This document shows, piece by piece, positions 1-7,905 of a stretch of 30,331 nucleotides of DNA. The DNA lies in assembly GCA_036845725.1 (NCBI GenBank), contig DAIUDK010000059.1, positions 1 to 30,331 on the forward strand, read 5' to 3'. The stretch comes from DSWT01 sp036845725 (GTDB lineage: Bacteria; Chloroflexota; Anaerolineae; B4-G1; SLSP01). The notes below the pieces were generated by a model. The model was not told where the DNA came from. It ran no database searches and saw nothing but the letters and a program-made list of their open reading frames with translations. Every line of letters starts with the position of its first letter. Position 1 is the stretch's first letter. Position numbers and translations under genes: made by a program.

Positions 1-30
1 CACATCTTGATTGAGGCCAAAAAACACACT

Positions 31-235
31 CGAACTGCATCCGAACCTGCATCCGAACCTGCATCCGCAACCGCATCCGCACCCGCAATCGCGCCCGCAA
101 TTGCGGCCGCATCCCGATTTGCATTTTGAACTCCTTTTCCGTTTTGTTCGCGATTTTTGCACTCGACGACAGCGACGACATCGACGACAGATGCAGCGGG
201 TGCAGCGGATACACCGGATACAGTCGCTGCCCAGC
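31..235. repeat. Iterated short-word tract in gene-free 5' region
   Basis: The first 391 bases hold no convincing gene. From about 36 to 120 the hexamer CATCCG and the unit CTGCATCCGAAC recur in near tandem. From about 164 to 190 CGACGACA words follow, and from about 191 to 230 there are GCAGCGG and ACACCGGATAC words. The reading frames across it are His/Pro- and Arg-rich translations of the repeats and lack a ribosome binding site, so they were not called. The composition resembles the iterated intergenic words seen elsewhere in the window. Confidence 0.6.
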
Positions 236-324
236 CGGGTACACTGACACCGGATCGGTATTGGGAAGCCTGCCAGGATCTGCGTTTCTATCCATAATGA
301 GCACACACGTATTTTGGTTCGCTT

Positions 325-352
325 TTGTGATTTGGAAGGGTAAGTGTATACT
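325..352 (+). promoter_or_regulatory. Candidate sigma-70-type promoter of the GH3 gene
   Basis: TTGTGA at 325-330 and TATACT at 347-352 are separated by 16 bases. Transcription would start near 359, about 30 bases before the chosen ATG at 392. That would leave the alternative GTG at 344 outside the transcript. This is a motif match only. Confidence 0.4.
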
Positions 353-391
353 GAAAGCGATATTTCTATGACGATAAAGCGAGGTATTCCA

Positions 392-2215
392 ATGACACAA
401 CAATTGCCTGATGCACCCATCCTGCCCCAGGACAATATCACCTTCCGCGACCTGAACAAGAACGGTCGTTTGGATGTTTACGAAGACCCGCGCCAGCCCG
501 TCGAGGCGCGCGTGGAGGACCTGCTCCGGCAGATGACGCTGGAGGAGAAGGTCGGCCTGATGTTCCACAACGTTATCCCGGTGGGCATGGATGGCGAGCT
601 GTTCTTCGGCGCCAACTGGCTGGGCGAATACTCCACCACTCACAACGTGCTCGATCTGAAGATGAACCACTACAACGTGCACGCGCTGCCCGAACCGCGT
701 CTGGCCGCGGCCTGGTACAACAAGCTGCAAAAGCTGGCGGAGCGCACGCGCCTGGGCATCCCCGTCACCGTTTCTTCGGACCCGCGCCACGGCTACAGCC
801 AGCTTGCCGGCGCGTCTGAGGTGACGGACGCTTTCTCACGCTGGCCCGAGCCGATCGGCCTGGCGGCCACCAACGACCCGGCTTTGGTCCAGGAGTTCGG
901 CGACATCGCTCGGCAGGAGTACCGCGCGGTGGGCATCTCGGTCGCGCTGCATCCGATGGCCGATCTGGCCACCGAGCCGCGCTGGCCGCGCATCGACGGC
1001 ACGTTCGGCGAGGACGCGGGACTCTCGTCGCGCATGGTCGCAGCCTACATTCGCGGCTTCCAGGGCGAAGCGATCGGTCCGGACTCGGTGATCTGTATGA
1101 CCAAGCACTTCCCCGGCGGCGGCCCGCAGAAAGACGGGCACGATCCGCATTTCTCTTACGGAAAAGAGCAGGTCTACCCGGGCGCGAACTTCGACTATCA
1201 CCTGATCCCCTTCGAGGCGGCCTTCCGCGCCGGAACCGGGCAGATCATGCCCTACTACGGCCAGCCGCTCGGCGTGCCGGGGATCGAAGAGGTCGGTTTT
1301 GGCTACAACAAGGCCGTAATCACCGGGCTATTGCGTGAAAAGTATGGCTTCGACGGCGTAATCTGCACCGACTGGAGCCTGATCACCGAGCTGGTCCGCG
1401 ATGGCCGGGTGGTGATGGAAGCGCGCGCGTGGGGGGTGGAGCACCTTTCGCCGCTCGAACGGGCAAAGAAAATCCTGGAGGCCGGGGCGGATCAGTTTGG
1501 CGGCGAGGAATGTCCCGCGCTGATTATCGAGCTGGTGCAGAGCGGGCAGATCAGTGAGGCGCGCATCGATGTGTCGGTGCGGCGGCTGCTGCGCGACAAG
1601 TTCCGCCTGGGCCTGTTCGACAATCCCTATCTCGACCCCGAGGCGTCGGTGCGGATCGTGGGCAACGCGGGCTTCAAGGCGGCGGGCGCGCGCGCCCAGC
1701 GCAAGTCGTTGGTGCTGCTCGAGCGCGGCGCGCTGCCGCTGGCCGGCCGCCCCAAAGTCTACATCGAAGGCTATTGGCCCGAATCCCTGGCTCCCTACGC
1801 CGACGTGGTCTCCTCCCCCGAGGAAGCCGACTACGCCCTGCTGCGCCTGGTCACACCCTACCAGACCATCGGCGAGGGCTTTTCGGCCCGGTTCCACTAC
1901 GACGATCTGGACTTCAAGAGCCCCGAAAAGGAGCGCCTGCTGGCCTTGATGGAGCAGGTTCCCACGATTGTGGCGATCCATCTCGACCGCCCGGCCGTGA
2001 TCCCGGAGATCGCCCAGGCCTGCGCCGGGCTGATCGGCAGCTTTGGGGCGGCAGACGCCGCCGTGTTGGACGTGATTTTTGGCCGCTGGAACCCCACCGG
2101 CAGACTGCCCTTCGAACTGCCGCGTTCGATGGAAGCGGTACATCGCCAAAAAACCGACGTGCCCTACGACAGTGGCGATCCGCTGTTCCCGTTCGGGTTC
2201 GGGTTGAGCTACTAA
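392..2215 (+). CDS. Glycoside hydrolase family 3 (beta-glucosidase-like), cytoplasmic
   Basis: A 607-residue GH3 enzyme expected to remove terminal beta-linked sugars with retention. The N-terminus has the usual FRDLNKNGRLDVYEDP and MTLEEKVG stretch. The (alpha/beta)8 domain carries SDPRHG, GTFGEDAGL and TKHFPGGG (Lys238-His239), and the GVICTDW motif supplies the predicted nucleophile Asp327. The alpha/beta sandwich domain follows, and the protein stops at FPFGFGLSY, exactly where many GH3 enzymes continue into a fibronectin-like domain that is absent here. No signal peptide is visible, so it probably acts on imported oligosaccharides. ATG 392 is preferred because GAGGT lies 6 bases upstream; a GTG at 344 overlaps the predicted -10 box. 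The natural substrate cannot be read from the sequence. Confidence 0.93.
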   Translation: MTQQLPDAPILPQDNITFRDLNKNGRLDVYEDPRQPVEARVEDLLRQMTLEEKVGLMFHNVIPVGMDGELFFGANWLGEYSTTHNVLDLKMNHYNVHALPEPRLAAAWYNKLQKLAERTRLGIPVTVSSDPRHGYSQLAGASEVTDAFSRWPEPIGLAATNDPALVQEFGDIARQEYRAVGISVALHPMADLATEPRWPRIDGTFGEDAGLSSRMVAAYIRGFQGEAIGPDSVICMTKHFPGGGPQKDGHDPHFSYGKEQVYPGANFDYHLIPFEAAFRAGTGQIMPYYGQPLGVPGIEEVGFGYNKAVITGLLREKYGFDGVICTDWSLITELVRDGRVVMEARAWGVEHLSPLERAKKILEAGADQFGGEECPALIIELVQSGQISEARIDVSVRRLLRDKFRLGLFDNPYLDPEASVRIVGNAGFKAAGARAQRKSLVLLERGALPLAGRPKVYIEGYWPESLAPYADVVSSPEEADYALLRLVTPYQTIGEGFSARFHYDDLDFKSPEKERLLALMEQVPTIVAIHLDRPAVIPEIAQACAGLIGSFGAADAAVLDVIFGRWNPTGRLPFELPRSMEAVHRQKTDVPYDSGDPLFPFGFGLSY

Positions 2216-2224
2216 GGGGTGTAG

Positions 2225-2737
2225 ATGAGCCGGTACCACCGCACCACACGCGAATGTCCGGTGAGCGAATTGCGCCCGGCGTTATACCTGGCCATACGGG
2301 ACTATTTCCAGGCGCAGCAGTTGGGCGATCCGGAAACCGAGGTCCTGCTGTGTTGCGAAACCACCTCCACGCAGCAGCCCGCCGGGCGGCTGGCCGCTTG
2401 GTTGGAGGGTGGGGGCGCTGCGACCGTCTCCATGGGAATGCTGTTGACCCCGCAGCAGCTTATCTGGGTGCGCGACGCGGACGATGCCGGCGCGGTGTTG
2501 ACCGCTGCTGATTTGAAACAAATCCGCGTCAGGGCTTACGCTTCCCCGCTCACGGGCGATGCCGGGTTGGAGGTCTTTGGCGTCATCGGGGATGCCAGGG
2601 GCCGGGTACGGGGCTACATCGGCATGGGGCCGGAAGCAGCCGCGCAGAAGTTCTGCGAAGCCGTTATACAGGCAGTCGAGGCCGCGAACCCGCCGGTCAA
2701 ACGGAAGCTGCCCAGATGGCTCACGCTAGACCGCTGA
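2225..2737 (+). CDS. Hypothetical protein, 170 aa
   Basis: I do not recognise this family. It is a soluble, mixed alpha/beta-looking protein with no signal peptide or membrane segment. The middle (roughly residues 55-120) alternates hydrophobic strands and loops, for example LLTPQQLIWVRD, which recalls small PH-like or YokE-type domains, but this is only an impression. A basic C-terminus (PPVKRKLPRWLTLDR) follows an amphipathic helix. AAGGGG sits 5 bases before the ATG, and the gene begins 9 bases after the GH3 stop, so the two are probably co-transcribed. Confidence 0.7.
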   Translation: MSRYHRTTRECPVSELRPALYLAIRDYFQAQQLGDPETEVLLCCETTSTQQPAGRLAAWLEGGGAATVSMGMLLTPQQLIWVRDADDAGAVLTAADLKQIRVRAYASPLTGDAGLEVFGVIGDARGRVRGYIGMGPEAAAQKFCEAVIQAVEAANPPVKRKLPRWLTLDR

Positions 2738-2744
2738 GGTTATA

Positions 2745-2806
2745 CTCAACGGATTCAACGGAATCTAACGGATATTTTTCCGTTTAATCCGTTCAATCCG
2801 TTGAGG
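2745..2806. repeat. 62-bp palindromic ATCCGTT repeat, copy 1
   Basis: The left arm begins CTCAACGGATTCAACGG and the right arm ends AATCCGTTGAGG. The unit ATCCGTT/AACGGAT is iterated in each arm and can fold into a long hairpin. A nearly identical copy is at 7821-7883 and a half copy at 28348-28375. It lies between two genes and ends shortly before the ribosome binding site of the next one. Confidence 0.85.
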
Positions 2807-2835
2807 CCGTTTTCAAAGGAGCGCATACAAACATT

Positions 2836-4674
2836 ATGACCACTTCACTGTTCTCCCCGCAACATCGACGTAAAATGCTCTGGGCCTGGGGCCTGTGCCT
2901 GCTGGTGCTCGTGATGGCCAGCGTCCTGGCCTCGCTGGTGCAGCGGGACTTCGGACGGGTGGCGGTGCGCAACGTCACCTACACCAACGCCAGCGGCATC
3001 CGCATCCGCGCCAAGCTGTTCCAGCCCAAAGGCGTGACGGAGCAGTCGCCTGGGCCGGGCGTGGTCTACATCCACGGCTACCAGAACAACCGCGAAACCG
3101 CCGACCCCTACGCCATCGAGCTGGCGCGGCGCGGTATCGTCGTGCTCAACATCGACGCCATCGGGCGCGGCAACTCCGGCGAACCTGCTGCGCCGGACTC
3201 GCCTGACTTCGATCCCACGTATGGCGGGACTGCGTCACTGGCTTACCTCAAGGCGCTGCCCTTTGTGGACGAGGCACGCGTGGGGATGATGGGTCACAGC
3301 CTGGGCGCGGAGATGGCGTACACCGTTGCCCTCAACGACCCCAGCGTGCAGGCGCTCTCCATCTCCGGCTTTGCCTACGGGGAAGAGGCGACGCCCACGC
3401 AACCCAAGAATATGCTGATGATCTTTGCGCGCTGGGACGAATATCGCGCGCGGATGACCGGCACACGCGATTTTGTGACGGAGTGGATGTCCACGCCACG
3501 GACGCAGCGCGTCATCCCTGTGGCCGATCCACAGCTCGGCGTCACCTACGGCGACTTCGCCGACGGCAGCGCGCGGCGCGTTTATATGCCGCACACAATC
3601 CACGTCATGACGTCGTTCCACCCCGGCGCGATTGCCGAGGCGGCGACGTGGATGCGCCAGGCGCTCAAACCCGCGCCGGACCTGTGGCGCGATCCCGCCC
3701 GCCAGATTTGGCAAGTCAAAGAGACAGCCACATTCGTTGCCATGCTTGCCGGACTGCTGTCACTCTTGCCGCTCAGTTGGCTTCTGCTAACCACGCGTTT
3801 CTTCAGCCCCTTGCAGGCCACGGTGACCGGGCGCTATCACTGCACCGGACGGCCTTTCCGGCGCGCGGTGCTCGTCAATAGCCTGCTGAAGTGGCTCTAC
3901 ATCCCGCTGATTATGGTGCTGTTTGCCATTCACATCTACGTCATCCCCATCGATGGCCTGTTCCCGATGATGATGGTTAACGGCCTGGTGTGGTGGTTCC
4001 TGGTGATCAACCTGATCGGCCTGTGGCTGTTCCGGCGCTGGTACCGGCGGCAGGCCGCGCCGCAGGGTGTTACCCTGGACGATCTGGGCGTCTCCGCGCT
4101 GCCGGACCGTCTACACCTGGCGGGATCGTATCTGGGCAAGACGGCGCTCCTGGGACTGCTGGTCTTTGCCGTGCTCTACGTTCTTCAGGCCGGTCTGGAG
4201 GCGCTCTTCATCGTCGATTGGCGCTGTATCTTCCCCTATCTGAGCGATCTCACGCCCTATCGCGTGGGGATGCTGGCGCTGTACTTCCCCTTTATGTTGG
4301 TAGGTTTCCTGGGGACGGGGGCCTTTTTGCATGGCATGGTGCGCCGTCCTCCGCAGGCGACGTGGTGGCGCACCTTCGTCCATTGGACGGGCACGAACAT
4401 CCTCATCCAAATCGTCCCGCTGGCGTTGTTCATCGTGCTGCAATACGCGCCGTTGCTGCTGTTCGACGTCATCCCGCTGGTCGGTCCCGGCGGCGTAATG
4501 GCGACCTTCGTGATGACGCTGTTCCAACTGCTGATGGTGCTGGCGCTGACGGCGCTCATTTCGACGTGGTGCTACCTGCTCACCGGCAAAATCTACCTCG
4601 GCGCGCTTGTCAATGCCTTGTGGGTGGCGTGGCTGCTGGCCTCCTCGCAGGTCATCGCCCCGATTCCGGTGTGA
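2836..4674 (+). CDS. Membrane-anchored alpha/beta hydrolase fused to a polytopic membrane domain
   Basis: This 612-residue protein begins with one transmembrane segment (about residues 13-33). An alpha/beta hydrolase domain of the dienelactone hydrolase/acyl-peptidase type follows (about 45-285). It shows an oxyanion region VVYIHGYQNNR, the nucleophile elbow GHSLG (Ser155), a probable acid Asp201 in ARWDEY, and His256 (or His253) in MPHTIHVM. From about residue 300 to the end there are seven or eight strongly hydrophobic segments. By topology the hydrolase domain would face the outside after the first helix. AGGAG precedes the ATG by 14 bases, a long spacing. The substrate is unknown; esterase, peptidase or lipid-modifying activity is possible. 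Confidence 0.85.
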   Translation: MTTSLFSPQHRRKMLWAWGLCLLVLVMASVLASLVQRDFGRVAVRNVTYTNASGIRIRAKLFQPKGVTEQSPGPGVVYIHGYQNNRETADPYAIELARRGIVVLNIDAIGRGNSGEPAAPDSPDFDPTYGGTASLAYLKALPFVDEARVGMMGHSLGAEMAYTVALNDPSVQALSISGFAYGEEATPTQPKNMLMIFARWDEYRARMTGTRDFVTEWMSTPRTQRVIPVADPQLGVTYGDFADGSARRVYMPHTIHVMTSFHPGAIAEAATWMRQALKPAPDLWRDPARQIWQVKETATFVAMLAGLLSLLPLSWLLLTTRFFSPLQATVTGRYHCTGRPFRRAVLVNSLLKWLYIPLIMVLFAIHIYVIPIDGLFPMMMVNGLVWWFLVINLIGLWLFRRWYRRQAAPQGVTLDDLGVSALPDRLHLAGSYLGKTALLGLLVFAVLYVLQAGLEALFIVDWRCIFPYLSDLTPYRVGMLALYFPFMLVGFLGTGAFLHGMVRRPPQATWWRTFVHWTGTNILIQIVPLALFIVLQYAPLLLFDVIPLVGPGGVMATFVMTLFQLLMVLALTALISTWCYLLTGKIYLGALVNALWVAWLLASSQVIAPIPV

Positions 4675-4756
4675 GGTGTTTTGCAAATGTAAAGTCAGTG
4701 TGATTCAAAGGAGTCTCCATGTGGGATTCCACACCAACGGGGACGAAAATAAGACT

Positions 4757-4785
4757 TTCCGTGTATTCTGTGCATTCCGTGGTTT
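4757..4785 (+). repeat. TTCCGTG/TTCTGTG word repeat in the leader
   Basis: The words ttccgtg, ttctgtg and ttccgtgg recur within 29 bases, about 20 bases before the start of the beta-helix gene. The 130-base space from 4675 to 4804 holds nothing else except the strong GGAGG at 4794-4799. Confidence 0.5.
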
Positions 4786-4804
4786 ATTTTTGAAGGAGGG
4801 TGCA

Positions 4805-6985
4805 ATGTGGACTAAACGGTTTTGTGGAACGTTGATGTTGGCTTTGGGTTTGCTCCTGGCCTTCCACCTGGGGCTACACACCACCCAGGCGGCGACTGTG
4901 GCCACATGCGATCGTTTTGTGCTCGGCACCGATGGCGTCGATACCGGGAACGACTGCTCCGACCAAGAACATCCTTGCTTTACCGTGCAGCACGCGATCG
5001 ATCAGGCTGAAGACGGCAACACGGTTTGCGTGGCGAAGCACACCCTGGCCGGCCCGTGGGTCTATCCCGAGCGGCTGGTGATTACCAAATCCATCACTCT
5101 GGATGGCGCGTGGGAGGCCATGTGTGTCGATCCCAGCGACCTTACGTGCAGCTTCTGGTCCATCCCGTGCTATCCAGCCAACGTGACGCTCGATGCCGAA
5201 GGCCATGGCCGGGTCATCAGCATCACCAACGCCAACCCCACGATCCGATGCTTCACCATCACCGGCGGAGACGCGGGCGGCGCGGCGGGCGACCCGAACC
5301 ACGGTGGTGGCATCGCTGCGCGGAATGCGGCGCCGATCATCGTGAGCAACGTCATCACCGGTAACTACGGCTGCACGACGATGTCTTGTACCGGCTACGG
5401 GCGCGGCGGCGGCATCTATCTAGCCGATAGCTTATCGACAGCGATCATCAGCGGTAATCTGATCGCCAACAACGTGGCCGATGACGGTACCTGGGGACAG
5501 GGCGGCGGCATTCATCTGGAGAACGCTTCGCCGGAGGTTCGCTTCAACACCATTCACAGCAACCGCGCCGGTCATTCGGCGGGGGATGGCGGTGGGATCG
5601 CTGTGCGAGATAGCAGCCCCACCATTGCCGATAACCACGTCTTGAGTAACACGTCCGGGACGGGTGTGCTCTGTCTCGGCGGCGGCATCTTTGTCTGGTC
5701 GAGCACGCCGGTGACGATCGAGCGCAACCTGATCCAACGCAACGTCGCGCTCCGCGGGACCGGGGACCCTGTACTTTACAGCGGGGGTGGTGGCATCTAC
5801 TTCAGCGGTCCTTTTGCCATCATCCGCGATAACGAGGTGCATGGCAATGTCGCTGCTTTGCTTGACCAGCGTGGCCGGGGTGGGGGCATGTTTCTGCACG
5901 ATTTGTCTGAGGCGGCTGTGGTGAGTGGTAACATCATCGCTAACGACAATCGCGCCAGTTACGCCAGTAAGGGTTATGGCGGTGGCATGTACCTGGATGC
6001 GTGCTATGCGACAGTGGCGAACAACCAACTGTTCAACAACATCGCTTCGTCGGAAACGCCCGGCTACGGCGGCGGCATCTACGTCAACGGCGGGGGCGGG
6101 TTGTTCCAGAGCAACGCCATCACCGGCAACATGGCCGTGCTGGGCGCGGTGGGCGGCTGGGGGTGGGGCGGCGGGATGGCGATTTCCGGCAGTGTAGCCC
6201 TTGTGCAGAACAATCTCATCGCGCAGAACATTGCCGACTCGGCCCCCGAGGCGTGGGGCGCGGGTGGGGGCGTCTACGTGTGGGATGGTGCGCCGCAGTT
6301 TGTCGGCAATGCCGTGCTAAGAAACACGACAAGCGGCGGGGCCGGAGGCTACGGCGGCGGCTTTTCGCTGAGTGGCTCCAGTCCATGGCTGGAGGGCAAC
6401 ACCATTCTGGACAACCGGGTCGTCGGTGCGTCAGGCGGTGGAGGCGGCGGGGTGGACCTGGCGTCGTGCCACACTTTCACACTGACCAACAACGTCATCG
6501 CCCGTAACAGCGTCAGTACCACCGGCAGCGGGATAGCGATTTCGGCTAGTGGGGCGCTTCAAGGTCGGATAGCGCACAATACCATCGCCGAGAATCTGGC
6601 CGGCGATGGGGTGGGGGTGTACGTCGGCACAGCGAGTACGGTGTTGCTGAACAACAACGTCATCGTCGGCCAGAAGGTAGGGATTACTAACACCGCACCT
6701 TCCGGCAGTGTCGTCAGCGCCACGCACACCCTGTTCGAGGTGAACGGGCAGAATTATGGCCCCGGTGTGACCAGTGTGGATGAAGTGCCCGGCCCGGCGG
6801 CGCTCTTGCCCGACTACCATTTGTCGCCCGGCTCGAACGCGATCAATCACGCCATTCCGTTGGCGTGGGTCACGCGCGATATCGACGGCGACCTGCGTCC
6901 CATCGGCCCCGCGCCTGACGTGGGCGCAGACGAGTACGTGCGCGCCCGCGTCTATCTGCCGTTGGTGTTGCGGAACTTCTTTTGA
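4805..6985 (+). CDS. Secreted right-handed parallel beta-helix protein with YLPLVLR tail
   Basis: A 726-residue exported protein. Residues 1-30 form a signal peptide: basic WTKR, a hydrophobic core, and probable cleavage after HTTQA. The body is built of about 20-30-residue beta-helix rungs with recurring GGGI/GGGM and turn motifs such as ITGN, IANN and NTI, typical of PbH1/NosD-like and polymorphic outer-membrane-type repeats. A final region of the kind seen in lamin-tail or probable pectate-lyase-like proteins carries DIDGDLRPIGPAPDVGADEY. The protein ends in RVYLPLVLRNFF, a tail I associate with Chloroflexota secreted proteins. GGAGG with 5-6-base spacing fixes ATG 4805 rather than the longer frame from 4607. 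Catalytic residues are not evident; polysaccharide binding or lyase activity is possible. Confidence 0.88.
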   Translation: MWTKRFCGTLMLALGLLLAFHLGLHTTQAATVATCDRFVLGTDGVDTGNDCSDQEHPCFTVQHAIDQAEDGNTVCVAKHTLAGPWVYPERLVITKSITLDGAWEAMCVDPSDLTCSFWSIPCYPANVTLDAEGHGRVISITNANPTIRCFTITGGDAGGAAGDPNHGGGIAARNAAPIIVSNVITGNYGCTTMSCTGYGRGGGIYLADSLSTAIISGNLIANNVADDGTWGQGGGIHLENASPEVRFNTIHSNRAGHSAGDGGGIAVRDSSPTIADNHVLSNTSGTGVLCLGGGIFVWSSTPVTIERNLIQRNVALRGTGDPVLYSGGGGIYFSGPFAIIRDNEVHGNVAALLDQRGRGGGMFLHDLSEAAVVSGNIIANDNRASYASKGYGGGMYLDACYATVANNQLFNNIASSETPGYGGGIYVNGGGGLFQSNAITGNMAVLGAVGGWGWGGGMAISGSVALVQNNLIAQNIADSAPEAWGAGGGVYVWDGAPQFVGNAVLRNTTSGGAGGYGGGFSLSGSSPWLEGNTILDNRVVGASGGGGGGVDLASCHTFTLTNNVIARNSVSTTGSGIAISASGALQGRIAHNTIAENLAGDGVGVYVGTASTVLLNNNVIVGQKVGITNTAPSGSVVSATHTLFEVNGQNYGPGVTSVDEVPGPAALLPDYHLSPGSNAINHAIPLAWVTRDIDGDLRPIGPAPDVGADEYVRARVYLPLVLRNFF

Positions 6986-7043
6986 TCCTTTTCCGGTATC
7001 CGCCTGCTTTCCATAATTGCCGAAAACAGCAACGCGCGTATAC

Positions 7044-7069
7044 TTGACGCTACGCGTTAAGTTTACAAT
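7044..7069 (+). promoter_or_regulatory. Possible promoter of the purine genes
   Basis: TTGACG at 7044-7049 and TACAAT at 7064-7069 are spaced 14 bases apart, shorter than ideal. An imperfect palindrome (AACGCGCGTA ... TACGCGTT, 7030-7060) overlaps the -35 box and could be an operator. Weak, motif-only evidence. Confidence 0.3.
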
Positions 7070-7090
7070 TCCTATTTCCTGGGAGGGGGT

Positions 7091-7777
7091 ATGGTCAACG
7101 TCGTTCAGAAAGTCGATAATTTGGTGGATATCAAGCGTGTGTTACTCAGTGTGTCGGACAAAACGGGATTGGAGACGCTAATTCCCGGTTTGGTAGCGAT
7201 GAATCCGGACATTCAGTTCTACTCCACCGGTGGAACGTACACCCGTGTTTCAGAAATCTTGGGCGGTCGAGGGACGGCCCAGCATCTGATGCAGGTTTCG
7301 GATTACACCGGGCAGCCGGAGACGCAGGGCGGGTTGGTGAAGACGCTGGATTTCAAAATCTACCTGGGTTTGCTCACCGAGACGTACAACGAGGCGCACC
7401 ACGCCGATCTGGTACGCACGAAGGCGATCCCCATCGATATGGTGGTGGTGAACCTGTATCCCTTCGTGGGGACGGTAACGCGTGAAGGGGTGACGGTGGA
7501 AGAGGCGCGCGCCAACATCGACATCGGTGGTCCGGCGATGATACGCGCGGCGGCGAAGAATTACCTGCGTGTCGCGTCGGTTGTCGATCCGGCGGATTAT
7601 GCCCTGCTGCTCGGCAAGCTCCGCGCCAATCGCGGCGCGCTCGACTTGCAGACGCGCTTCGAGTTCGCCCGCAAAGCCTTCGCTCACACTGCCGACTACG
7701 ACGCAGCCATCAGTGCCTACCTGAGCACCCAAGACCCGGAGGATGTGCCGGGGGTGTATGATATAGGTAACTCGTAA
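7091..7777 (+). CDS. purH: IMP cyclohydrolase (PurH N-terminal domain as a separate protein)
   Basis: This 228-residue protein corresponds to the IMP cyclohydrolase half of bifunctional PurH and closes FAICAR to IMP, the last step of purine synthesis. The MGS-like fold shows RVLLSVSDKTGLE, FYSTGGTY, VKTLDFKIYLGLL, VVNLYPF and the hallmark IGGPAMIRAAAKN. It ends with ADYDAAISAYLSTQ, the usual helix before the linker, then a short tail. A GGGAGGGGG tract directly precedes the ATG. The final residues (DIGNS) are encoded by an iterated gtaat-word repeat that runs into the spacer. The transformylase half is the next gene, 128 bases downstream with its own start, so this is a genuine split rather than a frameshift. 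Confidence 0.93.
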   Translation: MVNVVQKVDNLVDIKRVLLSVSDKTGLETLIPGLVAMNPDIQFYSTGGTYTRVSEILGGRGTAQHLMQVSDYTGQPETQGGLVKTLDFKIYLGLLTETYNEAHHADLVRTKAIPIDMVVVNLYPFVGTVTREGVTVEEARANIDIGGPAMIRAAAKNYLRVASVVDPADYALLLGKLRANRGALDLQTRFEFARKAFAHTADYDAAISAYLSTQDPEDVPGVYDIGNS

Positions 7778-7796
7778 TCGGTAATTGGTAATCGGT
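7766..7796 (+). repeat. GGTAAT/CGTAAT word repeat at a gene end
   Basis: The words ggtaact, cgtaatc, ggtaatt and ggtaatc follow one another. The first of them supplies the last codons and the stop of the IMP cyclohydrolase gene. Confidence 0.6.
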
Positions 7797-7820
7797 CAAC
7801 AAGAGTGATGAAAAGGATTT

Positions 7821-7883
7821 CCTCAACGGATTCAACGGAATCTAACGGATATTTTTCCGTTTAATCCGTTCAATCCGTTGAGG
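7821..7883. repeat. 63-bp palindromic ATCCGTT repeat, copy 2
   Basis: This copy is almost base-for-base identical to 2745-2806. The outer arms CCTCAACGG and CCGTTGAGG are perfectly complementary here. It sits between the split IMP cyclohydrolase and AICAR transformylase genes, ending about 10 bases before the Shine-Dalgarno sequence of the latter. Confidence 0.85.
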
Positions 7884-7905
7884 CCATTTTCGAGAGAGGG
7901 GGAAA

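Noticed and set aside
11..247. Open frame rich in His, Pro and Arg
   Set aside because: It translates the CATCCG repeat, has no ribosome binding site and no recognisable domain.
4607..4804. Upstream extension of the beta-helix frame
   Set aside because: It would bury the clear signal peptide; GGAGG places the start at 4805.
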